64,000 nucleotides of DNA, taken from Undaria pinnatifida. Taxonomy: Eukaryota > Sar > Phaeophyceae > Laminariales > Alariaceae. The translations under genes were made by a program, and so were the position numbers. Below the pieces are notes generated by a model. It saw nothing but the letters and a program-made list of their open reading frames with translations. It made no database searches and was not told the DNA's origin. Every line of letters begins with the position of its first letter. The stretch's first letter is position 1. Where the stretch lies: assembly GCA_012845835.1 (NCBI GenBank), contig JABAKD010000020.1:1131936-1195935 (forward strand), in the 5' to 3' direction. This document shows positions 55,821-64,000 of the stretch, piece by piece.

Positions 55821-58800
55821 AACAACAACAACAACCACAACAACAACCCCATCCTTGCAGACGTACTTGCAGATGTGCTTGTAGATGAGGTAAAAAACAT
55901 ATACGCGTGCTTGACCAAAATTTAACATTTTACCTGAGGAAGGAACATTTTTCCTGCGCCGAATAAGTCACCGACGACGTTCATGCCGGACATCAGAGGC
56001 CCCTCGATTACGTCCAAAGGTCGCTTGCCCTCCTCCTCCAGTAGCAGTCTGCACTCTTCTACGTCCTGTGCACGCAACAAAAAAAAACACAAACAGCACG
56101 TGTCAGTAGCAAGCAGCAAAAGCAGCAGCAGCAATCGCAGCAGCAATCGCACAAGCACCAGCGAAACAAGCAGTACCATCAAAAGCAGCAGTGGCGGCTA
56201 TATCATACCAGGTATATATATAAGAAATAGCACAGCAATAACAGCCACAGCAGGCATAGTAGCAATACTAGCAACAGCAGCAATATCAGTAATTCCAGAA
56301 CAATAGCAGGGAGAGCAGGATTATCAGCAACACCAGCACTACCAGCACTACCAGCAACAACAAACTCAGGAAGGGCAGGGACATCAGCAACATCAGCAAT
56401 ACCAGCATAACCAGAAGCAGCAGCGTTGAAGCGTTATTACGATACAAAGAGGGGGGGGGTAAGGGAATAAATAAACAGATGGGGCGCATAAAATAGCAGA
56501 TTACGCGCGATCGGAGTATCACACACAGCTTGCAAAGATGAGTTTCGACGAAATCTTCGATATCACAGCTGTAAGGCATTTTAATTTTTTACAGTAAAAT
56601 AGCGAGGAGGGATAATGGTATGATACGTTTCTCGTGTTCAGTATACCATGATTATTATTCTCACCTCGACCACCCATTGGTCGATGCCTTTGATCAGGGA
56701 ATGGGTCAGGCGCGCCTGAACGCCCTGCGTCCGCCACCCTGTCGTTTCCACGACCGCTTTGCCCTTGTTTCTCAGGGCTTTCTCCTTCTCGACCTACATC
56801 ACAGGACATGGCAGGGCAAGGCAGGGGAGGACAGGACGACTATAAATTAGAGATGGGCCCTCTTCGCATCACCCAACAACCGCACACACGTTTCGGGGAC
56901 GAAATTACTTGGACTCAGAGTAGGTCAATGTGTCGGTTACACATGTTACGGTTCGAGTAGCAGCACGCCTGCCTCCACATCAGTAGCAAACCCGTGGCCC
57001 CCAAAATCTATGCTTTCATTTTACCTCAGCGGCGTCCAGCAAAGCTTCCGTGGCCCCCTCGTGCCTGTTTTGCACAGCGTCCTCGACGATTTTGAGGAGG
57101 TTGGGCTCGATGTCGTCGTAAATTTGCAGCATGCCGGCGTTCACGATGCCCATGTCCATGCCCGCTTGAACGGCGTGGTACAGGAACACCGAGTGCATTG
57201 ACTACAACGGGAAAAAGGGGAGGGGAGGGGAGAGGACGAGAAGGGACGAGAGGGGAGGGGAGGTGAAGAGGACGAACGCAAAAAATGTAAAATTATGGCT
57301 ATGGTGGGATGCGGCCGGGTTGAGGCACATCGAGAGCATTGACTGCAAGGGGGAAGGGAAGGGGAAGAGGAAGAGGAAGAGGAAGAGGAAAAATAAAGAA
57401 AAAAAAAACTGTGGCTACCTACCTTAACGCATGACGGAGGTTATAGCAAATCATACACCGGACAAGATATAAACGCGCATCCAAAGGTCAGCGTACGTAA
57501 AATACGTGCCAGGTATCAGATACTAATTCAGAGGTTAGCGTACGTACAACACGTGCCAGGTATCAGATACATACTGCTGTATCCACTGCCCAGGCCAAGA
57601 TGGGACAAGAACATACGAGATAAACGCCGAATCGGCATTCAAGCTCCTAACGACGAACCAGGCAGACCAGACAGAGTTACCAGGGTGCCACGTGTAACTT
57701 ACCTACCAGGTACATCAGATTCCACAAGACAACGAGAAACGACGAGCACAATGAACGTGATATCAATATTCGACACCCAAAAGGAGGAGGGGGTGGGGGG
57801 GGAACAGACAATACCAAACCACAACGATAAACGATCTCCAAAAGAAACAACAACAGACAAGATAAAACCGCCGCCAAAATACGAACACTGCCATCAACGC
57901 CGCCGCCGTGGTCTGATTTCTATTACAGCCACATGTCATACCTCACGGATGACGTTGACCCCTCGGAATCCGAACGACAGGTTGGACACGCCGCCGGAGA
58001 TCTTGCAGTACGGGCAGACCTTCCGATCCAATCATCACCACCCCGACCACCAACGTCAAGTTCACCATCGCCACCATCACGATATCATCATCACACACCC
58101 ATCAAGAGCAGCGTGGCCACCATCAAATCACCATCGCCCCGACACCAAAGCATCACCGTCGTCGTCGAGAAAGGTTATGGTCGCCAACATCGCCGTCACC
58201 ATCGCCATGACGAAAACGTCCCCATCACCATTTCCCCCCCGAAAATCGCCGTGACGGCAAGGCGGGGAACCACGAGGCGAACGACGCGCAACGAAGAGGC
58301 ACCCGCGACACGAACAAGGGAGGTGAGAGCGATAGTAGGGGTAAGGCTGGGAGAAAAGCTTGGGGAGTGCATGCGCACCGCGACATGTCTCGAGCTCTAG
58401 AAAAAAAATGGGGAAAAAAAGGGTTCTCAGTCACAACGACACAGGTCCATACGTCCATACCTACCAGGTACAATTCAACTCAATTCGCAAGCGCTAGCGT
58501 GATGTGAAACACTCGTGCAACAACAATTTATGGCTGTAAGCCAAGAGGGCAATCTTCCCAGCATCGATATCTCCCCCCGCAGCAACAGTATCAGCACTAC
58601 CATAAGTAACACTATACCACAACGGCCACCACCACTAACAGCAGCAGCACTACCATCACTACCACCACCATCACCACCACAGTAGCAGCAGCAGCAGAAA
58701 CACCGAAAGGATGGCAGACTGTTTGAGCGACAAGTGACACTCTTCTCTCCCGTGCCGCTGACCTCTTTGATCCGTTGCGTGGCCTGGATGAAGTCGACGG

Positions 58801-60422
58801 CGTAGTTGTTGTGTTCGTCGATTCCCGTGGCGATGGTGAGGATGTTCGGATCGAAGATGATATCCTCAGGCGGGAAGCCCACCTTTTTTTAAAAGAAACA
58901 ACGACAAACAACAAGCAACAAGCCAACAACAAGCGAACAACAAACGAACAAAAACATACAACGAACAACAAAAACAACAAAACAGCAAAACAACGAACAA
59001 ACAAACAACAAACGCCGCGGCAGTTTTAGTAACAAAACAGACTACCAACAGCACCAAAACGTAACCAGTACACCCCCACGAGGAAGGCAGAACAAGCGCG
59101 ACATACGCATCACAGCTTGCAAAGCTGAGCACTTCGTTAAAGCGAATGGCGATTGCACAGGGGGGGGGGGGGATTCTACCCGGTAAAGTAGTTGACGATT
59201 ACAGAGCATCGACCACATGAAGAGGACAAGAAGACAGGGCTATTGTGGTAGGAAACTATCAGAGCTTTTCACGGCCCATGACGCGGCCCCCGGATCGAGT
59301 CAGGAGGCTTAACCCATTTTCAACGCCTAGAATATTTTCCTAGTCTAACTCCAAGTGTTTTTCCCCATGTCGGGAGTGCGGTGCTAAACAGGTAAACAAA
59401 ACTCGCGGGTGGAGTCGGGTCGGATCAGGAGCTTTTCAAATATCACGGGTATACCGACAAGTGATCCGACCCATGAAAACTCCTGGAAATTACACCACGA
59501 TTGACGCAACGTCAGGAGCTGTCTGGTATACGGCATGCGCGCAGAATGCTGGTATTCGTACTGCTGCGCGCTTTTACTCGCTATTTGTTGCGGTTATAGT
59601 ACTATTATTATTATCAATCGTGTTTCGGTCAAACTCACAGCCGCGAGACCGTTTCCTCTTCGCGACGAAGCGACGATAGGTCCCACTTACTAACCGCCAC
59701 GACGCGGTTGCGGACACACAAGCCCTCCTCCCCTTCCTCCTCTGAAAAACAGGCAGCTGAATTTCCTCCTTCCCCTCCTTCTCGATAAAAAGACAGCCAT
59801 GTTCCCCCCCCGCCCACCTCCTCCTCCCCCTCCCCCAAAAAACAGACAACACAGCACAAATTATCTTAGCGCGGAACGGACAAGACAACCACCAGCCTCC
59901 GATAGCGGAAAAACAACCCCTTCGCCTCCCGTCCTCCTCAAGCAAGTTAACAGACACCACACGCCCTCGTCCAGTGTCCTCTTCCTGCTCGGATAACAGA
60001 CAACCTCCTCCTCTTTCTCCTCCTCCTCCTCCCCATTCTTCCGTTCCGACCCATTCTTCCGTTCCGAGAAACAGACAAAACGCTCCCCTTGCCCCGGGTA
60101 CCGCTGCAGTCTTTGGAGTGAAGCACGCGTGATACATAAAACGTGATACATAAAACAGCCCAAGCGAAAACCTTAAACATACCAATACACGCGAAAAAAC
60201 ACACCACCATAGTGTACGTTCCGGCACAACCTGCCCTCTCCGCTAAACAGGTCGACACGGAACACTCACCTCATCGACGAGGATGTCGTACGAGCGTTTG
60301 CAGATGCGGACCTTGTTCTCGCAATCAGCCGCCTGGCCCTGCTCGTCGAAGGCCATGACCACTACGGCGGCGCCGTGGGCCTTGACGATGCGGGCGTGGC
60401 GACGGAACTCATCCTCCCCCAC
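41199..60422 (-). CDS. metH: Cobalamin-dependent methionine synthase (C-terminal 801 aa)
   Basis: Transfers the methyl group of 5-methyltetrahydrofolate to homocysteine via methylcobalamin, giving methionine and tetrahydrofolate. 19 exons, all in phase: 60422-60270, 58882-58763, 58019-57942, 57201-57025, 56793-56665, 56065-55934, 54800-54573, 54136-54008, 52122-52018, 51118-51032, 50448-50227, 49732-49616, 47425-47325, 46825-46729, 45921-45808, 45060-44971, 42973-42863, 41926-41798, 41285-41199. The first visible exon starts in the folate domain ([19 protein letters not shown]), so about 430-460 residues lie right of the window. Order: folate, B12 cap and Rossmann, reactivation domain, ending [13 protein letters not shown]. 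The sequence is closer to animal-type MetH ([19 protein letters not shown]) than to E. coli. Exons ending at 47325 and 44971 use GC donors. All key motifs are intact, so it is functional as far as seen. Confidence 0.96.
42270..42480 (+). repeat. 76-bp tandem repeat, about 2.7 units (metH intron)
   Basis: Units share TATGCAAAACAATCATTTT, AGATTAGACATT and ATTTTGAGTTAACAAAACC, starting near 42284, 42359 and 42436. Imperfect, intronic. Confidence 0.85.
43062..43150 (-). repeat. Repeat B, short 3'-end copy
   Basis: Diverged minus-strand copy of the distal part (CACAGCTGTGAGAATGAGG, TTTCGTCACAACGTATTT, GGCAAGCTGCGTG). Confidence 0.5.
44390..44865 (+). repeat. Repeat B, long copy (metH intron)
   Basis: Complete two-unit arrangement: ACGACTTACAGGATATATTG, GTTTCCACGCACAGATTGAG, C-run, a second ACGACTTACAGGATACG, GTTTCCGCGCACAGACTGCC, CACCCTGTTGACCCTG, CCTTGATGAGGACACACAA, CGCGCGATCGGAGTATCAC and CACAGCTGGAGTGTATTTTT. 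A useful reference copy. Confidence 0.72.
46945..47015 (-). repeat. Repeat B, short 3'-end copy
   Basis: Minus-strand distal end only: GCAGCCGTGAGATCGAGGA, TTCGTCGAAACTGATATTTG, CAAGCTGCTTG. Confidence 0.6.
47640..47925 (+). repeat. Repeat B, medium copy (metH intron)
   Basis: One internal unit (AAATTGATGCATTTCCTTCC, GTTTCCGCGCACAGACTGCC) followed by the full distal part to CACAGCTGGAGTGTATTTTA. Its 5' end is shorter than the 44390 copy. Confidence 0.7.
48822..48935 (+). repeat. 58-bp tandem duplication (metH intron)
   Basis: Two units (CAGAGTTAATACTTGTCAAC and CAGAGTTAGTACTTGTCAAC) each continue CAAGAGG-TGGACCATCCAT and end ATAGAAACGG. Confidence 0.85.
49816..49837 (+). repeat. Poly-G run of 22
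   Basis: Uninterrupted G homopolymer in the intron 84 bp from metH exon 49732-49616; on the transcribed strand it is poly-C. Confidence 0.95.
50455..50482 (+). repeat. (GGTT)n microsatellite
   Basis: Seven GGTT units directly upstream of the acceptor of metH exon 50448-50227; on the sense strand this reads AACC repeats, forming an unusual A/C-rich acceptor region. Confidence 0.9.
51590..51830 (+). repeat. Imperfect CAGCA/CATAGCA array (metH intron)
   Basis: Words such as ACAGCAGCACATA, TCATAGCACAGCACTAC and AGCAAAACATA recur with a period near 38 bp. Intronic simple-sequence region, followed at 51885-51975 by a diverged repeat B end (CGCGCGATCGAAG, GAGTTTCGACGCAAAAAA, GATCTCACAACTG). Confidence 0.7.
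53445..53485. repeat. GC hairpin, copy 7 (degenerate)
   Basis: Arms GGCGG and CCGCC enclose GCGTCAGT, within GCGGAGCCGCA on the left and GCGGCGAAACCCCTTTCGTA on the right. The tail recalls the family signature; the weakest member. Confidence 0.4.
53659..53690. repeat. GC hairpin, copy 8
   Basis: Ten-base arms GGGCGCCGGC (53659-53668) and GCCGGCGCCC (53681-53690) enclose a 12-base loop. The left flank CCGAAGCGT and right flank ATGCGGAGCCCTTGTAT carry the family signature, while the arm sequence differs from copies 2-6. Intronic in metH. Confidence 0.65.
55082..55106 (+). repeat. Poly-G run of 25
   Basis: Longest G homopolymer in the window, in a metH intron about 280 bp upstream (sense direction) of exon 54800-54573. 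Confidence 0.95.
55206..55258 (+). repeat. (ACA)n microsatellite
   Basis: About seventeen ACA/CAA triplets with one ACC interruption. A second array of the same kind fills 55775-55842. The open frames across them are composition artefacts. Confidence 0.92.
56495..56590 (+). repeat. Repeat B, short 3'-end copy
   Basis: Starts at ACGCGCGATCGGAGTATCAC and runs through CACAGCTTGCAAAGATGAG and GTTTCGACGAAATCTTCG to CAGCTGTAAGGCATTTTAAT. Very close to the consensus although all upstream parts are absent. Confidence 0.7.
57493..57570 (+). repeat. 46-bp duplication with paired CCAGGTATCAGATA
   Basis: Two units (GTCAGCGTACGTAAAATACG and GTTAGCGTACGTACAACACG) are each followed by TGCCAGGTATCAGATAC. 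Both contain the CCAGGTA core of the dispersed 9-mer. Confidence 0.8.
58895..59010 (+). repeat. A/C-rich (AACAA)n tract
   Basis: Degenerate AACAAACAACAA sequence beside metH exon 58882-58763, so the sense strand is TTGTT-rich and probably supplies the distant pyrimidine tract for that acceptor. Confidence 0.75.
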
Positions 60423-61720
60423 CTAACAGGCAGCAACGGCCGGAGGAGGCACAGGGGGAGGGGGGGGGGGAAGAACGGGGGGACGGAGGAACCGGGGGAG
60501 GGAGTAAGGAGAAGGAGAAAGGGGAGGTGGGGGGGGGGGGAGGCGTAGAAGCAAACGAGAAGGGGAGAGAACGAGGACGACGATGAACGATGAAACAAGA
60601 GGAGAAGGGGGAGGGAGGGGGCGCGCGCTCATGTGTTGCTTCTCCTGAGTAATATGGCCATTGACCGTCCCTACTCCTAATAGAGACACCTCCAACCTTT
60701 GGGCGCTCAGTACGTCTCTTCCATATAATAAGTAAAGAACTGTGTTTGCGTATCTTATCCCCGTCCTCTTTGGCTGTCTGTGGAAAGAGGGGGGGTAGAG
60801 GAAGACAACAAATCGGCACCGGGGTAAGTAGCAGGAACGTACGCTTCTTTCAAAAAAGCAAAAACGTTAGAGCGCCGGGGATGTGCCAGATCGGTCGAAC
60901 GGCGTGGGGGAACGACATGCGCGACGCTCAAGGAGCCCGTTTCGGAGCCAGCGCCAGAGGAGTCTGCAGTACCAACTTTTACCCTCGTCAACCTTTGGTC
61001 AAAAACTCCGAAAGCTTCTCAGATCGCTTCCTGTGAACTCGTCGCTTCTTCTGCTGATTGGCCGCGTCTACGAATTTGCTCAAAGCTTGGTACTAAACCC
61101 TTCCAAACTTCACCCCATGTTTGGGGACAAATTACTTGGAATTAGAGTTGGATACCTTCTGCAGCGGAAAAATATTACATAAAACACAAGAGCTGTCGTA
61201 CAACGCAGTGGAAAGAGGTTACACGAAACACACACAATATTATACCAGGTACGGCGCAGTGGGGAAAGCTTACCAGGTACACAAGAAGAAAAAAAAATCT
61301 TGAATAACGCGGTGGGAAAACGTTACATAATGACATAGACAACAAACACACTCTCGTAAAGCGCAGTGGGGAAAGTGTTACATAACAAACACACTCTTAA
61401 GAGGTCGAAATACGTGCAAAAAAACAGTTTTTTTACGACAACGTCGGGGGAGACGCCCCTGGGTCAGCCACAACTGACCACCACCGCGGTTCAACCCCAT
61501 GAAATATCAACACCACAACTACAATTATTACCAACCACAACGCGGTGAGGCGGTGAGGACAGCTTGCCACTTGCCACATATTAGACAAATGGTTGGCATA
61601 CATATGCACACTCTTCCTTGTTTTTTTGCTCATCCCTTCTCGTCTTATCTTCGCACGTTTTATTTCTCCTTCTTCCTCCTTAGTGGTAACTCAGATTCGG
61701 CGCACCTATAAGGCCATTTC

Positions 61721-62438
61721 TTACGCAGTCGGATTTGTCAGTCGAAAACGGCCTTTTGCTACTGAAGGCCCAAATCGGAATTTCTTACGCAGTCGAAAAA
61801 GGGCTTTTTCGACTGAGAATTCCGACTGGCGGATCCAGTCGAAAAACTCGACTTTTTCGACTGGAGTCGAAAAACTCAGTCGAAAAAGTTTTACACGTGT
61901 TTTTTTAACCGATCGCATCGCTCATCCCACCACCAAACACACACCCATACCACGTACCACACTGCAGTATCATGTAAGGCGCTGACGCTGGCTTGGCTAT
62001 CCAAGCTGTTGCTTCTCGCAGCAAGTCAGCGTGGCGCATTCCTAGTTTTGCTCGCCAGCGTGTATCACACGACGGCAGCAGCGCGCGGACTCGATCCCAT
62101 GCTGCCAACAACGGCTGCGGCTGCTGTAGCTTTGACGGCTCTCGGCTGAGTGCAACTCCACGAACGTAGCTTTGGCGGCTTTCGGCCAAGCCCAAAGCCA
62201 CCAGTTCGCTGGGACGAGGGTTCGCCGAGCCGTTGCTTGCGGAGAAAGCGCGAAGCACAGAGCTGCCAACCGATTTCGACTGCTGTACAGCAGTACTCCC
62301 TCACACCAACCGCCTCTAGGAAGAGCACGAAAACTATAAAATCGACTCGACTGACGATAAGAAGGACCAGAAGAATCCGGTCGAAAAAAAGTCCAGTCGA
62401 AAAGGGCCGCTTTCGACTGGCGGAATCCGACTGCATAA
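61721..62438. mobile_element. MITE-like element with AGTCG-rich inverted ends
   Basis: The left end TTACGCAGTCGGATTTGTC and the right end, read on the other strand, TTATGCAGTCGGATTCCGC continue into CAGTCGAAAACGGCC and CAGTCGAAAGCGGCC, giving inverted repeats of about 45 bp around 0.7 kb. The left arm holds extra nested CAGTCGAAAAA / TTTTTCGACTG hairpins (61780-61890). No transposase frame. It lies in the metH intron. Confidence 0.6.
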
Positions 62439-63584
62439 TAAATGGTCTAAGCAGGCTCTTCTCCCCCCTTCCCCTCTACGGTATTCGCCTTCATTGTCAT
62501 CGCGACGACGCTTCAGTCCTTCCTTTCCTCGTCGACTCGAATCGAAACACTTCCAAACCTACTGCTGCTGCTGCTGTATGTAACCGTCGCCCAAACCCAA
62601 ACAAAACCCTAGTCACTTAACGTCGTACGGATAACTCCCTTCGTCTCCTACACAAATCAATAGATAGTAGTGCGCCTCCACCGTCAAACGTTTTTTGGAA
62701 TAGGCGGTAAGCTCTACTGGTGGGCTACCGGCGGCTGCCGCCGAAACGATCGTTCACTTTGGTCGCTATGATAGGCATCACGTTACGACGTTGTTTTGTT
62801 GTTTTCCCCTCTGTAGCCAACAGTCTGGTGTGTTGGCTTGCATCATACCAGGTATGTACTTTGCCCGCGTGCTCATTGCGGTTGGCATTGCATGGCTAAA
62901 ACATACGCCCGTTAACCAAACGCTTCGGGCGAAAAAAGCGGGTCGTCACCAGTCGTCACCGCAGTGTATCCTAACGCTAGCGGGGAAACAAAAATAGGTC
63001 GTCATGATTAGCTGCGGAGAAACAATACGTTCCCCACGAAACGTTGCGGCCAAACAAAACGAGTCGTCTCCAACCAACGCTTGCAGCGACCCAAAAAAAG
63101 CCCCGGCCCCCCCGGGGTTGCCGGCGACAAAAACAAACAAAAACGGTCATAGATTCATACTGGTGTTTTCATCGCCGGCGATCGGCGATGGGCTCAAAAC
63201 TCTCCAGAGTGTAGGTTAGTTTTGTTATACTTCCAAGCATACCAGGTATACGTCCATGTTCATGTTTTCCTTCCTTTTCTGGAAAAAAAAAGGGAACGGG
63301 CTGTCAATGTTGTCCCTCGTAGTCGAAGCTCACACATCTTGCGAGGTCAGCCTCTAAACTGCAAACAGCTGCTGTACCGCAAGCATTATCTACCGGCATA
63401 TCTCCATTATGCGTATGCTTCGTATATGTGGTGGTATGGTAACAGATACGGCGGGGCCAAAAGAACGCGGAGCAAAGTGATACGATGCGAGAACCAGACG
63501 GAGCCGCAGCAGTGGCAGCAGTTGCAGCGGCAGCAGCAGCAGCTTGCTGACAACACGACGCGCGAGAGCTCCGTGATCCAAATC

Positions 63585-63740
63585 TTCTATGATACTGTTG
63601 TTGTTGTTGTTGTTGTTGCTCTCGCATTAACTCGAATATCAAGTCTGTGGTCACAGGACAGGCTCCAGTCACTCTGGGAGTGGAATAATACCCCAGGAAA
63701 AAAACACGAGCAAACCCGGAAGTACATATCATACCCTGGT
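63585..63740 (+). repeat. Dispersed repeat A, copy 4
   Basis: A GTTGTTGTTGTT tract, then ACTCGAATATCAAGTCTGTG, GTCACAGGACAGGCTCCAG, CACTCTGGGAGTGGAATAA and CCCCAGGAAAAAAACACG, collinear with 885-1000. It ends at a doubled CCCTGGTACCTGGTAC. Confidence 0.7.
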
Positions 63741-64000
63741 ACCTGGTACAACAGCAGCAGTATTATACGTATGATATATCATACACGTACAAACGTAATC
63801 CGACTCGAAACCCAAGCAGATTGTCCCCCCAAAAAGTGTGAAAGTTGAGGCCCTTGAGATCGCCAACCCCCTAACCTACTTCCAAGTAATTTGGCGGGGA
63901 GTGATAATGACACACATGTGGGTGTCATTTTTTTGACACACAGGGGACAAAAGAGCTCCATCCCCGGGTTTCCACCCTCTGGTTTATGCTTATCGGACAC

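Larger units (their letters stand above)
51032..56793 (-). other. metH B12-binding module (cap plus Rossmann)
   Basis: The cap is encoded by 56793-56665 ([15 protein letters not shown]), 56065-55934 ([20 protein letters not shown]) and the start of 54800-54573 ([19 protein letters not shown]). The Rossmann part follows with [18 protein letters not shown], whose His is the lower axial cobalt ligand (DxHxxG), then [33 protein letters not shown] and [14 protein letters not shown]. All ligand and loop motifs are intact. Confidence 0.95.
57025..60422 (-). other. metH folate-binding domain, C-terminal two thirds
   Basis: Exon reads [20 protein letters not shown]; next [20 protein letters not shown] and [10 protein letters not shown]; next [16 protein letters not shown]; next [20 protein letters not shown]. 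These are the pterin-barrel motifs ([22 protein letters not shown]) that line the methyltetrahydrofolate site. The acceptor of exon 58882 (TTTTAAAAAAAG) is unusually poor in pyrimidines next to the AG, yet phase and homology fix it. Confidence 0.93.
60423..64000. other. metH intron running off the right edge
   Basis: No exon encoding the upstream folate-domain motif (SKF-VIEAGL and GKCIVNSISLKE in homologues) was found on the minus strand, so this 3.58 kb is taken as one intron. It contains an imperfect repeat of GCAGTGG-GAAAG-GTTACA words (61180-61400), two TACCAGGTA motifs there (61245, 61272), an inverted-repeat element and a copy of repeat A. Confidence 0.6.

Noticed and set aside
55364-55925. 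Three overlapping Asn/Thr/Gln-rich plus-strand frames
   Set aside because: Products of ACA/CAA microsatellites in a metH intron.
57553-58254. 233-codon plus-strand frame
   Set aside because: Overlaps metH exon 58019-57942 in antisense and is rich in His/Thr/Pro from CCA/CAT simple sequence; no domain.
60423-64000. Search for the N-terminal metH exons
   Set aside because: No homocysteine-domain zinc Cys motif (GCC near the C-terminus) or early folate-domain motif is seen on the minus strand; the missing exons must lie outside the window.

Overview
The window is nuclear DNA from an intron-rich eukaryote. Two large genes are read from the minus strand, with exons of about 40 to 660 nt split by introns averaging roughly 0.6 to 0.9 kb, standard YAG acceptors and several GC-AG introns. 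The exon and intron sizes, a B12-dependent methionine synthase, a plant-like RAD16, tRNA-derived SINEs, miniature LTR elements and long G/C homopolymers fit a photosynthetic stramenopile such as a brown alga. That placement is inference; no organelle, rRNA or tRNA marker is present to settle it.

Layout. 1-6207: no gene found; a repeat block holds three diverged copies of a roughly 0.4-0.5 kb unit, each ending in a GC-rich hairpin. 6208-24681 (minus): complete 25-exon gene for a RAD16-type SNF2 helicase with an internal RING finger, 1,496 codons plus stop, unusually carrying an N-terminal PARP-type zinc finger. 24682-41198: 16.5 kb of repeat-rich DNA with a palindromic composite repeat (25.6-28.9 kb) holding two SINE copies in opposite orientation, two TRIM-type LTR miniatures, a small inverted-repeat element, a three-exon plus-strand Cys-rich gene (33.2-35.6 kb), a weaker plus-strand candidate (30.2-30.7 kb) and an orphan last exon (38.7 kb). 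41199-60422 (minus): the C-terminal 801 codons (19 exons) of cobalamin-dependent methionine synthase. Its N-terminal part (homocysteine domain and start of the folate domain) must lie beyond the right edge, behind an intron of at least 3.58 kb. 60423-64000: that intron, with a roughly 0.7 kb inverted-repeat element.

The two large genes have separate jobs (nucleotide-excision repair on chromatin; methionine and folate metabolism) and share no evident regulation. Every exon of both was placed by conserved protein motif and splice phase. The RAD16 model totals 4,491 nt and the visible metH part 2,406 nt, both exact multiples of three.

The signals least explained by ordinary annotation are: (1) a quasi-palindromic 9-mer, TACC(A/T)GGTA, found about 25 times where about 0.5 is expected; (2) a dispersed family of GC hairpins whose arms differ in sequence but keep pairing; (3) the PARP zinc finger fused to RAD16; (4) a raised share of GC-AG introns.
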